A stretch of 12,484 nucleotides of DNA. It comes from Pseudomonadota bacterium (GTDB lineage Bacteria; Pseudomonadota; Gammaproteobacteria; Burkholderiales; Burkholderiaceae_C). The notes under the pieces are model-generated. The model ran no database searches and was not told where the DNA came from. It saw only the letters and a list, made by a program, of their open reading frames with translations. A program made the position numbers and the translations under genes. Shown here piece by piece: positions 6,135 through 12,484 of the stretch. The DNA lies in the NCBI GenBank assembly GCA_023435325.1, contig JAEYRT010000206.1, positions 1-12,484 on the forward strand, in the 5' to 3' direction. Each line of letters opens with the position of its first letter. Position 1 is the stretch's first letter.

Positions 6135-7781
6135 CTATCCAATCACGCGGGTGGCCGTACTGTCCAGTTTGGGCGGATTTTCATACGTGTGGAAAGGTGC
6201 GGGGGATGGCACTTCCCACTCCAGGCCCTCTGCACCTTCCCAAGGCTTTTGCGGTGCTTTCTCGCCCTTGCCACGCATGGCTGGCAGCACCACTGCCAGG
6301 AAAAAATACACCTGCATCAAACCAAAGCCGAACGCCCCCAGAGAGACAATGGCATTGAAATCGGCAAACTGCATGGGGTAGTCCGCGTAACGGCGCGGCA
6401 TGCCAGCCAGCCCCAGGAAGTGCATGGGGAAGAAGGCAATATTGAAAAAGATCAGCGACCCCCAGAAATGGATCTTGCCGCGGGTCTCGGAATACATCAC
6501 GCCCGTCCACTTCGGTGCCCAGTAGTAGTAAGCCGCAAACATCGAAAACAGGGAACCCGCCACCAGAACGTAGTGAAAGTGCGCCACCACGTAATAAGTG
6601 TCCTGCAACTGGATATCAATGGGTGCCATGGAAAGAATCAGGCCCGTGAACCCACCCATGGTGAACACGAAGATGAAGCCCACGGCAAACAGCATGGGCG
6701 TTTCAAATGTGAGGGAGCCGCGCCACATGGTGGCCACCCAGTTGAACACCTTGACTGCCGTCGGCACCGAGATCAGCATGGTGGAATACATGAAGAACAG
6801 CTGACCGGTCACCGGCATGCCCGTGGTGAACATGTGGTGGGCCCAGACGATGAAGCTGAGGATGGCAATCGAGCTGGTGGCATACACCATGGACGCATAG
6901 CCGAACAGCCGCTTGCGGCTGAATGCAGGCACGATCTGGCTGATGATGCCGAAGGCCGGCAAGATCATGATGTACACCTCGGGGTGACCGAAGAACCAGA
7001 AGATGTGCTGGTACATGACGGGGTCACCACCACCGGCTGGGTTGAAGAAGCTGGTGCCGAAATGGCGGTCCGTCAACGTCATGGTGATGGCGCCTGCCAG
7101 CACGGGCATCACCGCAATCAGCAGGTAGGCAGTGATCAGCCAAGTCCACGCGAACATGGGCATTTTCATCAGCGTCATGCCAGGTGCACGCATATTGAGC
7201 ACGGTGACGATGATGTTGATCGAGCCCATGATGGAGCTGGCCCCCATGATGTGCATGGCGAAAATGCTGGTGTCCATGGACAAGCCCATCTGCAGCGTCA
7301 GCGGCGCATACAGCGTCCAGCCCGCTGCGGGTGCCCCACCCGGCATGAAGAACGAACCGACCAGCAAGATGCCAGCCGGCACCATCAGCCAGAAACTGAA
7401 GTTGTTCATGCGCGCGAAGGCCATGTCCGAAGCACCAATCTGCAGCGGCAACATCCAGTTCGCAAAGCCCACAAAGGCCGGCATGATCGCGCCAAACACC
7501 ATGATCAGGCCGTGCATGGTGGTCAGCTGATTGAACAGCTCGGGGTTGACCAGTTGCAGGCCCGGCTGGAACAGCTCGACGCGAATCAGCAGTGCCAGCA
7601 AGCCGCCGATCATCAGCATGGTGAAGCTGAAGAGCAGATACAGCGTACCGATGTCCTTGTGGTTGGTGGCATAAAGCCAGCGGCGCCAACCCGTGGGCGT
7701 GGCGTGATGGTGATCGTGGTCATGCCCCCCGTGGTGTGTCGTGCCGTGCGCGTCGTGAGAAGGTGGGTAAATGGCGCTCAT
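6135..7781 (-). CDS. coxA: Cytochrome c oxidase subunit I (type A heme-copper oxidase)
   Basis: 548-aa catalytic subunit reducing O2 to water and pumping protons. All ligands are visible: heme a H90 (TTMHGLIMVFG) and H403, heme a3 H401 (VVAHFHYVLV), CuB H266, H315 and H316 (WFFGHPEVY, VWAHHMF), with the cross-linking Y270 four residues after H266. E268 in GHPEVY and D119 with N126 (GASDMAFARMNN) mark the D-channel, K344 (PTAVKVFNW) the K-channel; the pattern is type A1. The N-terminus is His-rich (nine His in residues 9-26) ahead of the first helix. ATG at 7781 is preceded by AGGGAG at eight bases. It starts 36 bp after the coxB stop. The long antisense reading frame over this gene is a shadow. 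Confidence 0.99.
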   Translation of the reverse strand: MSAIYPPSHDAHGTTHHGGHDHDHHHATPTGWRRWLYATNHKDIGTLYLLFSFTMLMIGGLLALLIRVELFQPGLQLVNPELFNQLTTMHGLIMVFGAIMPAFVGFANWMLPLQIGASDMAFARMNNFSFWLMVPAGILLVGSFFMPGGAPAAGWTLYAPLTLQMGLSMDTSIFAMHIMGASSIMGSINIIVTVLNMRAPGMTLMKMPMFAWTWLITAYLLIAVMPVLAGAITMTLTDRHFGTSFFNPAGGGDPVMYQHIFWFFGHPEVYIMILPAFGIISQIVPAFSRKRLFGYASMVYATSSIAILSFIVWAHHMFTTGMPVTGQLFFMYSTMLISVPTAVKVFNWVATMWRGSLTFETPMLFAVGFIFVFTMGGFTGLILSMAPIDIQLQDTYYVVAHFHYVLVAGSLFSMFAAYYYWAPKWTGVMYSETRGKIHFWGSLIFFNIAFFPMHFLGLAGMPRRYADYPMQFADFNAIVSLGAFGFGLMQVYFFLAVVLPAMRGKGEKAPQKPWEGAEGLEWEVPSPAPFHTYENPPKLDSTATRVIG

Positions 7782-7817
7782 GTGCGTGTCTCCCTAACTC
7801 TTAGTCGTTCGATGCGC

Positions 7818-9440
7818 TCACTGCGCGGCCACGATGTCGACCCGGCGTGCCTGTGCATCGGCGCCGGCACTTCCGGTAATGGTTTCAGGCTTGCGCAACG
7901 TTATGCGCTCCGGCGCAATGCCTGCATCGGTCAAAGCCTTGGCCACGGCCTGCGCACGCTGCTTGGCAATTTCGGCATTGGCCTCCGCACTGCCCGTGGC
8001 ATCCACATACCCTGACAGAGCGATCGGGGTCTCCGCATTGGCGTTCAGCCATTGCACGGCCTGCTGCAAGCTTGCCTGAGCCTTGTCGTCCAAAGTGGCT
8101 TGCCCCGTGGCAAAGAAAATCTGAAAAGGCGGGCCTTGAACAGCGACTTCAGCGGCCACTTCCCCGCCAGCAGGGGCAGCATATTCCGCCGCACTTTCTG
8201 CCACCTGGGTCACGGACAAGTTGTCCGCAGGCGTGTCTGGCGCAGCGCTGGTACTGCTTTCTCCCTCGGGGAACTTGCCTTCACGCGCTGCAGTGAACAG
8301 GGCTGGCTGCACCGCTTGCCCACTCTGATTGCTCCAGCTGTTTTTCACATAGGTCAGCACAGCCGCCAGCTCCACATCATTGAGCTGCTTCCAGGAAGGC
8401 ATGGTGCCATTGGCCCGGCCTTCAAGCAGCACATGCATGGGCTCAGCCAGGCTACCCTTGACCAAGGCACTGCCATCCAACGCCTTGATCGCACCAGCCC
8501 CCTTGCCATTGGCCTGGTGGCAGGCTGCGCAATTGGCGGCATAAACCTTTGCGCCACGCGCCATCAAATCTTCCATGCTCCACTCTTTGGCGGGGTCATC
8601 CTGCCTGGCTGCCGCCAGCGCCTGCTGCTCCTGCACCCAGGCCGTATATTGCGCGGAATCCAGCACCTTGACGTGAATCGGCATGTATGCGTGCTCTTTG
8701 CCGCACAGCTCCGCGCACTGGCCGTAATAGTCGCCTGGCTTATCCGCCTTGAACCAGGTGTCGCGCACAAAACCCGGAATGGCGTCTTGCTTGATGCCAA
8801 AGGCAGGCACCATGAAACTGTGAATCACATCGTTGGCGGTGGTGATGATGCGCACCTTCTTGCCGACGGGCACGACCAGGGGATTGTCCACACGCAACAG
8901 ATAATCACTGGGTGCGTTGCTCACATCTCCACTGTCCGACATTGCCCGGTGACTGCTGTCGATGGTGGACAGAAAGCTCAACCCTTCACCTGGACCTTTG
9001 AGATAGTCGTAGCCCCACTTCCACTGGTAGCCCGTCACCTTGATGGTCAGTTCAGCATTGGTGGTGTCCTTTTGCGCCACCAGTACCTTGGTGGCAGGTA
9101 ACGCCATCAGAATCACGATGATGAAAGGGATCACCGTCCACACCACCTCCACCGTGGCCGACTCGTGAAAGTTTGCCGCCTTGGCGCCCTGGGATTTGCG
9201 GTGCTTCCAGATGGAATAGAACATCACGGCGAACACGCCGATGAAAATCACCAGGCAGATGGACAGCATCATCCAGTGCAGAAAATGCTGCTCCTGCGCA
9301 ATGCGCGTGACAGGCGGGTGCAAGTTCAGCTGTTTGACGGCCGGGCCGCCAGGCAAGTCCTGCACGGCATGGGCCGCAGTGGCCAACCAGGCCGCTGCAG
9401 ATGTACACAGAGAAACCAGCGGGATGGATCTGCTTTTCAT
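7818..9440 (-). CDS. coxB: Cytochrome c oxidase subunit II fused to cytochrome c and OmpA-like domains
   Basis: 540-aa protein, much longer than a plain subunit II. Order: signal peptide (1 to about 25, AAHA cleavage region), two helices (about 53-77 and 98-120), and the CuA cupredoxin domain with GYQWKWGYDY, H207, C242, E244, C246, H250 and M253 (QCAELCGKEHAYM). Next comes a cytochrome c domain with CAACH (C304, C307, H308) and likely axial M347 (GTMPSW), then an Ala/Glu/Ser-rich linker (about 380-436). The C-terminus (437-540) is an OmpA-like domain with FFATGQATL, GYVDATGSAEANAE, KQRAQAV and ARRVDIV. D480 and R495 match the peptidoglycan-binding pair. CuA passes electrons from cytochrome c to heme a; the extra heme makes this caa3-type. 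ATG at 9440 was chosen because the signal peptide begins there; the frame extends upstream without one. First gene of the operon. Confidence 0.97.
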   Translation of the reverse strand: MKSRSIPLVSLCTSAAAWLATAAHAVQDLPGGPAVKQLNLHPPVTRIAQEQHFLHWMMLSICLVIFIGVFAVMFYSIWKHRKSQGAKAANFHESATVEVVWTVIPFIIVILMALPATKVLVAQKDTTNAELTIKVTGYQWKWGYDYLKGPGEGLSFLSTIDSSHRAMSDSGDVSNAPSDYLLRVDNPLVVPVGKKVRIITTANDVIHSFMVPAFGIKQDAIPGFVRDTWFKADKPGDYYGQCAELCGKEHAYMPIHVKVLDSAQYTAWVQEQQALAAARQDDPAKEWSMEDLMARGAKVYAANCAACHQANGKGAGAIKALDGSALVKGSLAEPMHVLLEGRANGTMPSWKQLNDVELAAVLTYVKNSWSNQSGQAVQPALFTAAREGKFPEGESSTSAAPDTPADNLSVTQVAESAAEYAAPAGGEVAAEVAVQGPPFQIFFATGQATLDDKAQASLQQAVQWLNANAETPIALSGYVDATGSAEANAEIAKQRAQAVAKALTDAGIAPERITLRKPETITGSAGADAQARRVDIVAAQ

Positions 9441-9687
9441 AGTTCTCACTTGCGTCTGAGCCTCCGGGATTCCGTTGCACGCCTGCCTGCGCAGTGCCGC
9501 ACCATGTTTTTCCATCGAAACAGGGAAATCAAGGCACCTGGCACGCCGCACCAGATGGCTGAACACATCGTCTGAGCGCCTGGCGCTCCAACAACTGACA
9601 CGGGGGTTTCAAGCAGATGCGCAAGCCAGTACGACCGCACCCCGATTGGAGGGGCCGCGGCGCTGCCTGCAATAGATGGACGAGGTG

Positions 9688-9708
9688 CTTGCGAGCCGAA
9701 GCCGCAAG
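9688..9708 (-). promoter_or_regulatory. C(UUCG)G tetraloop hairpin in the coxB leader region
   Basis: Read on the minus strand: CTTGCG-GC-TTCG-GC-T-CGCAAG, an eight-pair stem with one bulged T and a TTCG loop closed by C-G, the exceptionally stable tetraloop type in RNA. It lies about 250 bp before the coxB start. No T-run follows it on the minus strand, so it is not a standard terminator; a leader structure or processing/stability element is inferred. Confidence 0.5.
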
Positions 9709-9873
9709 ACCTGAAGTGAGATGCAGATACGGGACTGACGCAATCTTTGCGCTCCAGCCTGTCTGCAAGGCATAGCAACACACCAATTTTTGTCTCCCCA
9801 CTTGGCACTTAGTTGGCCTTGGCTTTACTCCTCCCAAGCGCCACGCCTGCGAGTGCTAGCTATCAGTAGTTTG

Positions 9874-9909
9874 AAAAAATTGTAGTGTGCTTTGCATTAA
9901 ATCAAAGCA
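9874..9909 (-). terminator. Possible weak terminator of the BioC-like gene
   Basis: On the minus strand, 18 bp after the stop of the BioC-like gene, TGCTTTG and CAAAGCA (9888-9909 overall, perfect seven-pair stem, eight-base loop ATTTAATG) are followed eight bases later by TTTTTT (9879-9874). The stem is AT-rich and the T-run is not adjacent, so termination would be modest. The same palindrome also resembles an FNR/ANR-type box. Confidence 0.4.
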
Positions 9910-9927
9910 GCAAAACCCGTTTTTGGC

Positions 9928-10836
9928 CTATCGCAAACCCTGCTCCGAACGCTTTTTGAGCATGCTGCGCATCTGCTCCAGAGACACCGTGCTTTCGCTA
10001 TCCACCGCAACCCGCGGCTGTGGCTTGAAAGCGTGCCCATAGACCAACTCGAAGGTCAGAGCCAGCTGCCCCTCGCTGCCATCCACGCGCAAATACTCTC
10101 CGATTGCCGCCTGCAATTGCTCCAGCCACGCACGCCCCCTCAACGCAGGAAAACGCTGGGGATGCAGATTGCACCCCAGCTCACGCAATTCCTGCAGCAA
10201 ACGCTGCGGCGTGGCAAAGGTCAGGGTAATGGTTTCCATATCCATCACCGGCTCGGCAAACCCTGCCTGCACCAGCATATCCCCCCAATCGTGCATGTCG
10301 GTAAAGCTGTGCCCCGCAGCAGGCCAGCCCATACGCTCGTACAAGGCACGCATTTCCTTGACCGTATCCGGCCCCAGACACGAGAACATCACAAAACCAT
10401 CAACAGCCAGCACCTCATGCCAAGCCTTGAGCATCTGCATGGGCTGCGCCTGGGTATGCAACAGCATATTGGCCCACAGCATTTCCACGCTGGCAGGAGC
10501 TGGCATCTCGACACTGGTCTTGACCCCACCCCAGCGCGCAGGACTCCACCACGGTCTGGCAAACCTTTGCTGTGCCACCGCCTGCATGCGCGCCGCGGTT
10601 TCCACCACATGGCACTGCGCTTGGGGGTAGCGCTGCGCGATCATTTCATGGACCTGCAGCCCCCCACGCACGGGCTGCCAGTCACACCATGTCTTTGGGG
10701 TGCGGCAAATCCACTGCAGGCGGTCTTCCATGCGGCGCCCCACCTCTTCATGCAGCCATGGTGACTGAGCAGGCGCAGCTTGTTGCCAGCGCGCAGCGGC
10801 AACAGGATCAATGGTGGGGGGCAGGTTCTCGGACAT
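9928..10836 (-). CDS. BioC-like class I methyltransferase (divergent SAM site)
   Basis: 302-aa protein most similar in layout to the BioC-type malonyl-ACP O-methyltransferases annotated in Burkholderiales. Conserved parts lie in the middle and C-terminal half: EMLWANMLLHTQAQP (118-132), the motif-like VDGFVMFSCLGPDTVKEMR (145-163), HSFTDMHDWGDMLVQAGFAEPVMDMETITLTF (176-207) and FELVYGHAF (262-270). The usual glycine-rich SAM motif I is not recognisable where expected: the segment reads WCDWQPVRGGLQVHEMI (50-66), followed by RYPQAQCHVVE. The protein may therefore be a divergent or inactive relative, and a biotin role is inferred, not shown. ATG at 10836 is the natural start, without a strong Shine-Dalgarno. 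It diverges from comF across 71 bp. Confidence 0.75.
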   Translation of the reverse strand: MSENLPPTIDPVAAARWQQAAPAQSPWLHEEVGRRMEDRLQWICRTPKTWCDWQPVRGGLQVHEMIAQRYPQAQCHVVETAARMQAVAQQRFARPWWSPARWGGVKTSVEMPAPASVEMLWANMLLHTQAQPMQMLKAWHEVLAVDGFVMFSCLGPDTVKEMRALYERMGWPAAGHSFTDMHDWGDMLVQAGFAEPVMDMETITLTFATPQRLLQELRELGCNLHPQRFPALRGRAWLEQLQAAIGEYLRVDGSEGQLALTFELVYGHAFKPQPRVAVDSESTVSLEQMRSMLKKRSEQGLR

Positions 10837-10907
10837 GGGCGCTCATTGGACTGACTGGCCGCCGCACGGCATGGCAACGGCAGGTGCCGCGGCAGTATAT
10901 TGATTTC

Positions 10908-11633
10908 ATGCTGCGCCACTGGCCCATACGGCTATCTGAAACCCTGCTTGCGCGCTGGACTCTGCCCACCCAGTGCCTGGCATGCCACGCCTGGCCGTGC
11001 AGCGAGGTGCTGTGTCACCGGTGCTGGGCGCGCTTTCACAGCCCCGCCTTTCGCTGTACCGGATGCGCACTGACACTGCCGGGGCTGAGCGCCGAGCGAC
11101 CCTGCTGCGGCCGTTGCCTGCGTCACCCTCCGCCCTGGACACGGGCGTATGCCTGGGCCGATTACAGTTATCCATGGAGCTCCCTGATCACACGCTGGAA
11201 GTTTGCCCAGCAGCCTGCGCTGGCTCGGCACTTTGCGCGCTGGATGGAGCAAGACCCGCACATCCAGTCCATGCTCCAAGCCGCAGACCTCGTGATTCCC
11301 ATCCCCCTATCACCTCAACGCATACGCGAACGCGGCTACAACCCTGCGGCGCAAATCGCCCGACAGCTTGGAGAAAGCAAGTGCCAACTTCAACTATTGA
11401 TTCGTCAGCTGCACACCGAAGCACAAAGCGGCCTCACCCGCGTGCAGCGCATGCGCAACCTGAAAAATGCGTTTGCCGTGCCTGCCAACCAAAAGCACCA
11501 TCTGCCAAACCAAAAAGTGCTGCTGGTGGACGATGTGATGACCACGGGCGCCACCCTTCGCCTGGCCAGCCGCTGCCTGCTTCAGGCAGGCGCATCACAG
11601 GTGCACGTGCTGTGCATGGCACGCACCCCTTGA
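10908..11633 (+). CDS. comF: ComF family phosphoribosyltransferase-like protein
   Basis: 241-aa protein of the ComF/GntX family, linked to use or uptake of external DNA. The N-terminal part has paired cysteines of a double zinc ribbon: C23/C26 (CLAC), C36/C39 (CHRC), C50/C53 (CTGC) and C67/C70 (CGRC). The C-terminal type I phosphoribosyltransferase fold shows IPIPLSPQRIRERGYNPA (130-147) and the PRPP-binding loop VLLVDDVMTTGAT (204-216). ATG at 10908 gives the usual length; the frame continues upstream but only over the divergent gene. TATATT at 10896-10901 lies only seven bases before the start, so the mRNA could be nearly leaderless if it is a -10 element. It is 40 bp upstream of trmL, probably one transcript. 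Confidence 0.93.
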   Translation: MLRHWPIRLSETLLARWTLPTQCLACHAWPCSEVLCHRCWARFHSPAFRCTGCALTLPGLSAERPCCGRCLRHPPPWTRAYAWADYSYPWSSLITRWKFAQQPALARHFARWMEQDPHIQSMLQAADLVIPIPLSPQRIRERGYNPAAQIARQLGESKCQLQLLIRQLHTEAQSGLTRVQRMRNLKNAFAVPANQKHHLPNQKVLLVDDVMTTGATLRLASRCLLQAGASQVHVLCMARTP

Positions 11634-11673
11634 AACCAGCAGGGGCAGCAGCAAAAGCGGACAATACGCCGCC

Positions 11674-12159
11674 ATGTTCCATATCGTTCTCGTTGAGCCT
11701 GAGATTCCACCGAATACAGGCAATGTCATTCGCCTGGCTGCCAACACAGGCTGCCAATTGCACCTGATTGAGCCCCTGGGTTTCTCGATGGAAGACCGCC
11801 ACATGCGCCGAGCAGGGCTGGACTACCACGAGTACGCGCGCGTGCAGCGCCATGCCAACTGGCAGGCTTTTCTGGACAGCGCACAGCCCGACCGCAGCCG
11901 CATGTTTGCCATGACCACGCATGGCAGCCAACCCGCCCATTCACTGCAGTTTCAGACGGGAGACTGGTTTGTGTTTGGCTGTGAAACACGCGGCCTGGCA
12001 CCTGAATTGCGCGAATCCTTCCCAACCACACAGCGCCTGCGCCTGCCCATGCTGGAAGGTCAACGCAGCCTGAACTTGTCGAATGCCGTGGCGGTGACCG
12101 TGTTCGAAGCCTGGCGCCAAAACAGCTTCATGACCCCATCAGGCCAGCCGGCACACTGA
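11674..12159 (+). CDS. trmL: tRNA (cytidine(34)-2'-O)-methyltransferase TrmL (SPOUT family)
   Basis: 161-aa SPOUT methyltransferase that methylates the wobble 2'-OH of certain leucine tRNAs. The whole short family length is present: MFHIVLVEPEIPPNTGNVIR with NTGN at 14-17, LIEPLGFSM, LDYHEY, then the knot motifs FGCETRGLAPEL (101-112) and LPMLEGQRSLNLSNAVAV (124-141), which form the SAM site. FGCETRGL has Cys where Ser is common. ATG at 11674 is the only start that gives the conserved N-terminus; no strong Shine-Dalgarno is seen. It follows comF by 40 bp on the same strand. Confidence 0.96.
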   Translation: MFHIVLVEPEIPPNTGNVIRLAANTGCQLHLIEPLGFSMEDRHMRRAGLDYHEYARVQRHANWQAFLDSAQPDRSRMFAMTTHGSQPAHSLQFQTGDWFVFGCETRGLAPELRESFPTTQRLRLPMLEGQRSLNLSNAVAVTVFEAWRQNSFMTPSGQPAH

Positions 12160-12167
12160 GGCCGAAC

Positions 12168-12200
12168 GCTGCGTCGCAGCTGGGTCATTGTTTCGTTTTT
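12168..12200 (+). terminator. Possible weak terminator after trmL
   Basis: Nine bases after the trmL stop, GCTGC-GTC-GCAGC (12168-12180) forms a short GC-rich hairpin. A T-rich stretch (TTTCGTTTTT, 12191-12200) follows ten bases later. The distance makes it a weak candidate. Confidence 0.35.
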
Positions 12201-12301
12201 GACAACAGTATGTTGCGAAGACAGCGGCCAATAAACACTGAACTACGGGTTCTTCCTTTTGATCTATTCAACAAGCGCCAAGCAAGGTGCTACGTTTTTA
12301 A

Positions 12302-12484
12302 AGATTAAAAGGAAAGAAGAAGTTCGCCAATCGTACTATCAGTGTTGCTATTGCCCTGTCCGCTACCGCAGCTTTCGCTGGCGATCAGACTCTGCCACGC
12401 GCTGACGGAATCAGCCTCGACAGTGGTTTGACCCGTGCACAAGTCATTGCCGACTTTCAGGCTGCCCGCGCTGCGGGTCAGATT
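12302..12484 (+). pseudogene. DUF4148-type secreted protein, start codon apparently lost, 3' end outside window
   Basis: The frame reads KKFANRTISVAIALSATAAFAGDQ, a typical signal peptide with AFA cleavage site, then GLTRAQVIADFQAARAAGQ, the pattern of small DUF4148 exported proteins abundant in Burkholderiales. Function of the family is unknown. The frame is open from the TAA at 12299-12301, but no ATG, GTG, TTG or CTG precedes the signal peptide. AAGGA at 12309-12313 would be a good Shine-Dalgarno, and six bases later stands AAG (12320) where ATG is expected; AAG at 12317 is the other option. One base change would give ATG. It may be a start-codon mutation, a sequencing error, or an unusual start. 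The listed start is simply the first codon after the in-frame stop. Confidence 0.7.

Larger units (their letters stand above)
9441..9927. other. 487-bp intergenic region upstream of coxB with hairpins
   Basis: No reading frame here looks coding on either strand: the longest ones start at GTG or TTG, lack recognisable motifs and overlap one another. By position it should hold the coxB operon promoter and a long leader. I cannot point to a convincing -35/-10 pair. Structured elements are the UUCG hairpin at 9688-9708, a small CGCAA/TTGCG hairpin at 9739-9751 and the palindrome at 9888-9909. A GGAGGAG sequence near 9830 (minus strand) has no start codon behind it. Confidence 0.6.

Noticed and set aside
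6090..8015. A 641-codon plus-strand open frame antisense to coxA and the start of coxB
   Set aside because: It is a His/Gln/Arg-rich shadow of the GC-rich coxA codons; coxA on the other strand has every catalytic residue. No family motif or ribosome binding site supports the antisense frame.
9441..9566. In-frame N-terminal extension of coxB (start at 9566)
   Set aside because: The extension lacks signal-peptide character, and a normal signal peptide begins exactly at the ATG at 9440.
9446..9837. Two minus-strand frames in the coxB upstream region (102 and 120 codons)
   Set aside because: They start at TTG or GTG, overlap each other in different frames, and show no motif or hydrophobic pattern. 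A GGAGGAG nearby is not followed by a start codon.
10885..10894. Perfect palindrome TGCCGCGGCA between the BioC-like gene and comF
   Set aside because: Ten bases is short for a GC-rich genome, and there is no second copy or promoter that it clearly overlaps; not reported as an operator.
12199..12234. TTGACA at 12199-12204 as a promoter for the DUF4148 gene
   Set aside because: No acceptable -10 hexamer at 16-18 bp; the nearest AT-rich element is about 24 bp away.
1..12484. CRISPR arrays, insertion sequences, tRNA or rRNA genes, phage genes
   Set aside because: None seen: no regularly spaced repeats, no transposase motifs or terminal repeats, no cloverleaf or rRNA sequence.

Overview
The gene families and GC-rich codon use point to a betaproteobacterium of the order Burkholderiales, most likely a Comamonas-like member of the Comamonadaceae. 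The core of the window is an aa3/caa3-type cytochrome c oxidase locus. Its order (coxB, coxA, a tiny assembly ORF, ctaG, a DUF2970 gene, coxC, an antisense DUF2909 gene, SURF1, a SCO-like gene, SCO1) is as I know it from that family.

Layout, left to right. Positions 1-1504 (minus) hold a PAS-GGDEF-EAL cyclic-di-GMP protein cut by the window edge. Positions 1660-3796 (minus) hold the second half of the oxidase assembly set: SURF1, a divergent membrane-anchored SCO-like protein, and the SCO1 lipoprotein. A small two-helix membrane protein (DUF2909) at 3812-4048 runs on the plus strand. A long bidirectional terminator at 4052-4146 separates it from coxC. Positions 4223-9440 (minus) are the main operon, transcribed coxB > coxA > 51-aa protein > ctaG > DUF2970 protein > coxC with short or overlapping junctions. 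A stretch of 487 bp upstream of coxB carries no convincing gene but has strong hairpins. A BioC-like methyltransferase (9928-10836, minus) diverges from comF and trmL (plus). The right edge carries the start of a DUF4148 secreted protein whose start codon seems to be lost.

How the genes work together. CoxB, CoxA and CoxC form the core of a terminal oxidase. CtaG delivers CuB to CoxA, SCO1 and perhaps its paralogue serve the CuA site of CoxB, and SURF1 assists heme a insertion. The small membrane proteins are probable assembly or stability factors. CoxB carries its own c-type heme domain and, unusually, a C-terminal OmpA-like peptidoglycan-binding domain. The heme O/A synthesis genes ctaB and ctaA, often part of this cluster, are not in the window.

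Most notable observations: the CoxB-cytochrome c-OmpA fusion, which implies an oxidase tethered to the cell wall; the second SCO-like protein with CxxxC and a candidate His ligand; the DUF4148 gene with AAG where ATG is expected; the BioC-like protein lacking the usual SAM-binding glycine motif; and the nested inverted-repeat terminator that splits the cox locus into two transcription blocks.
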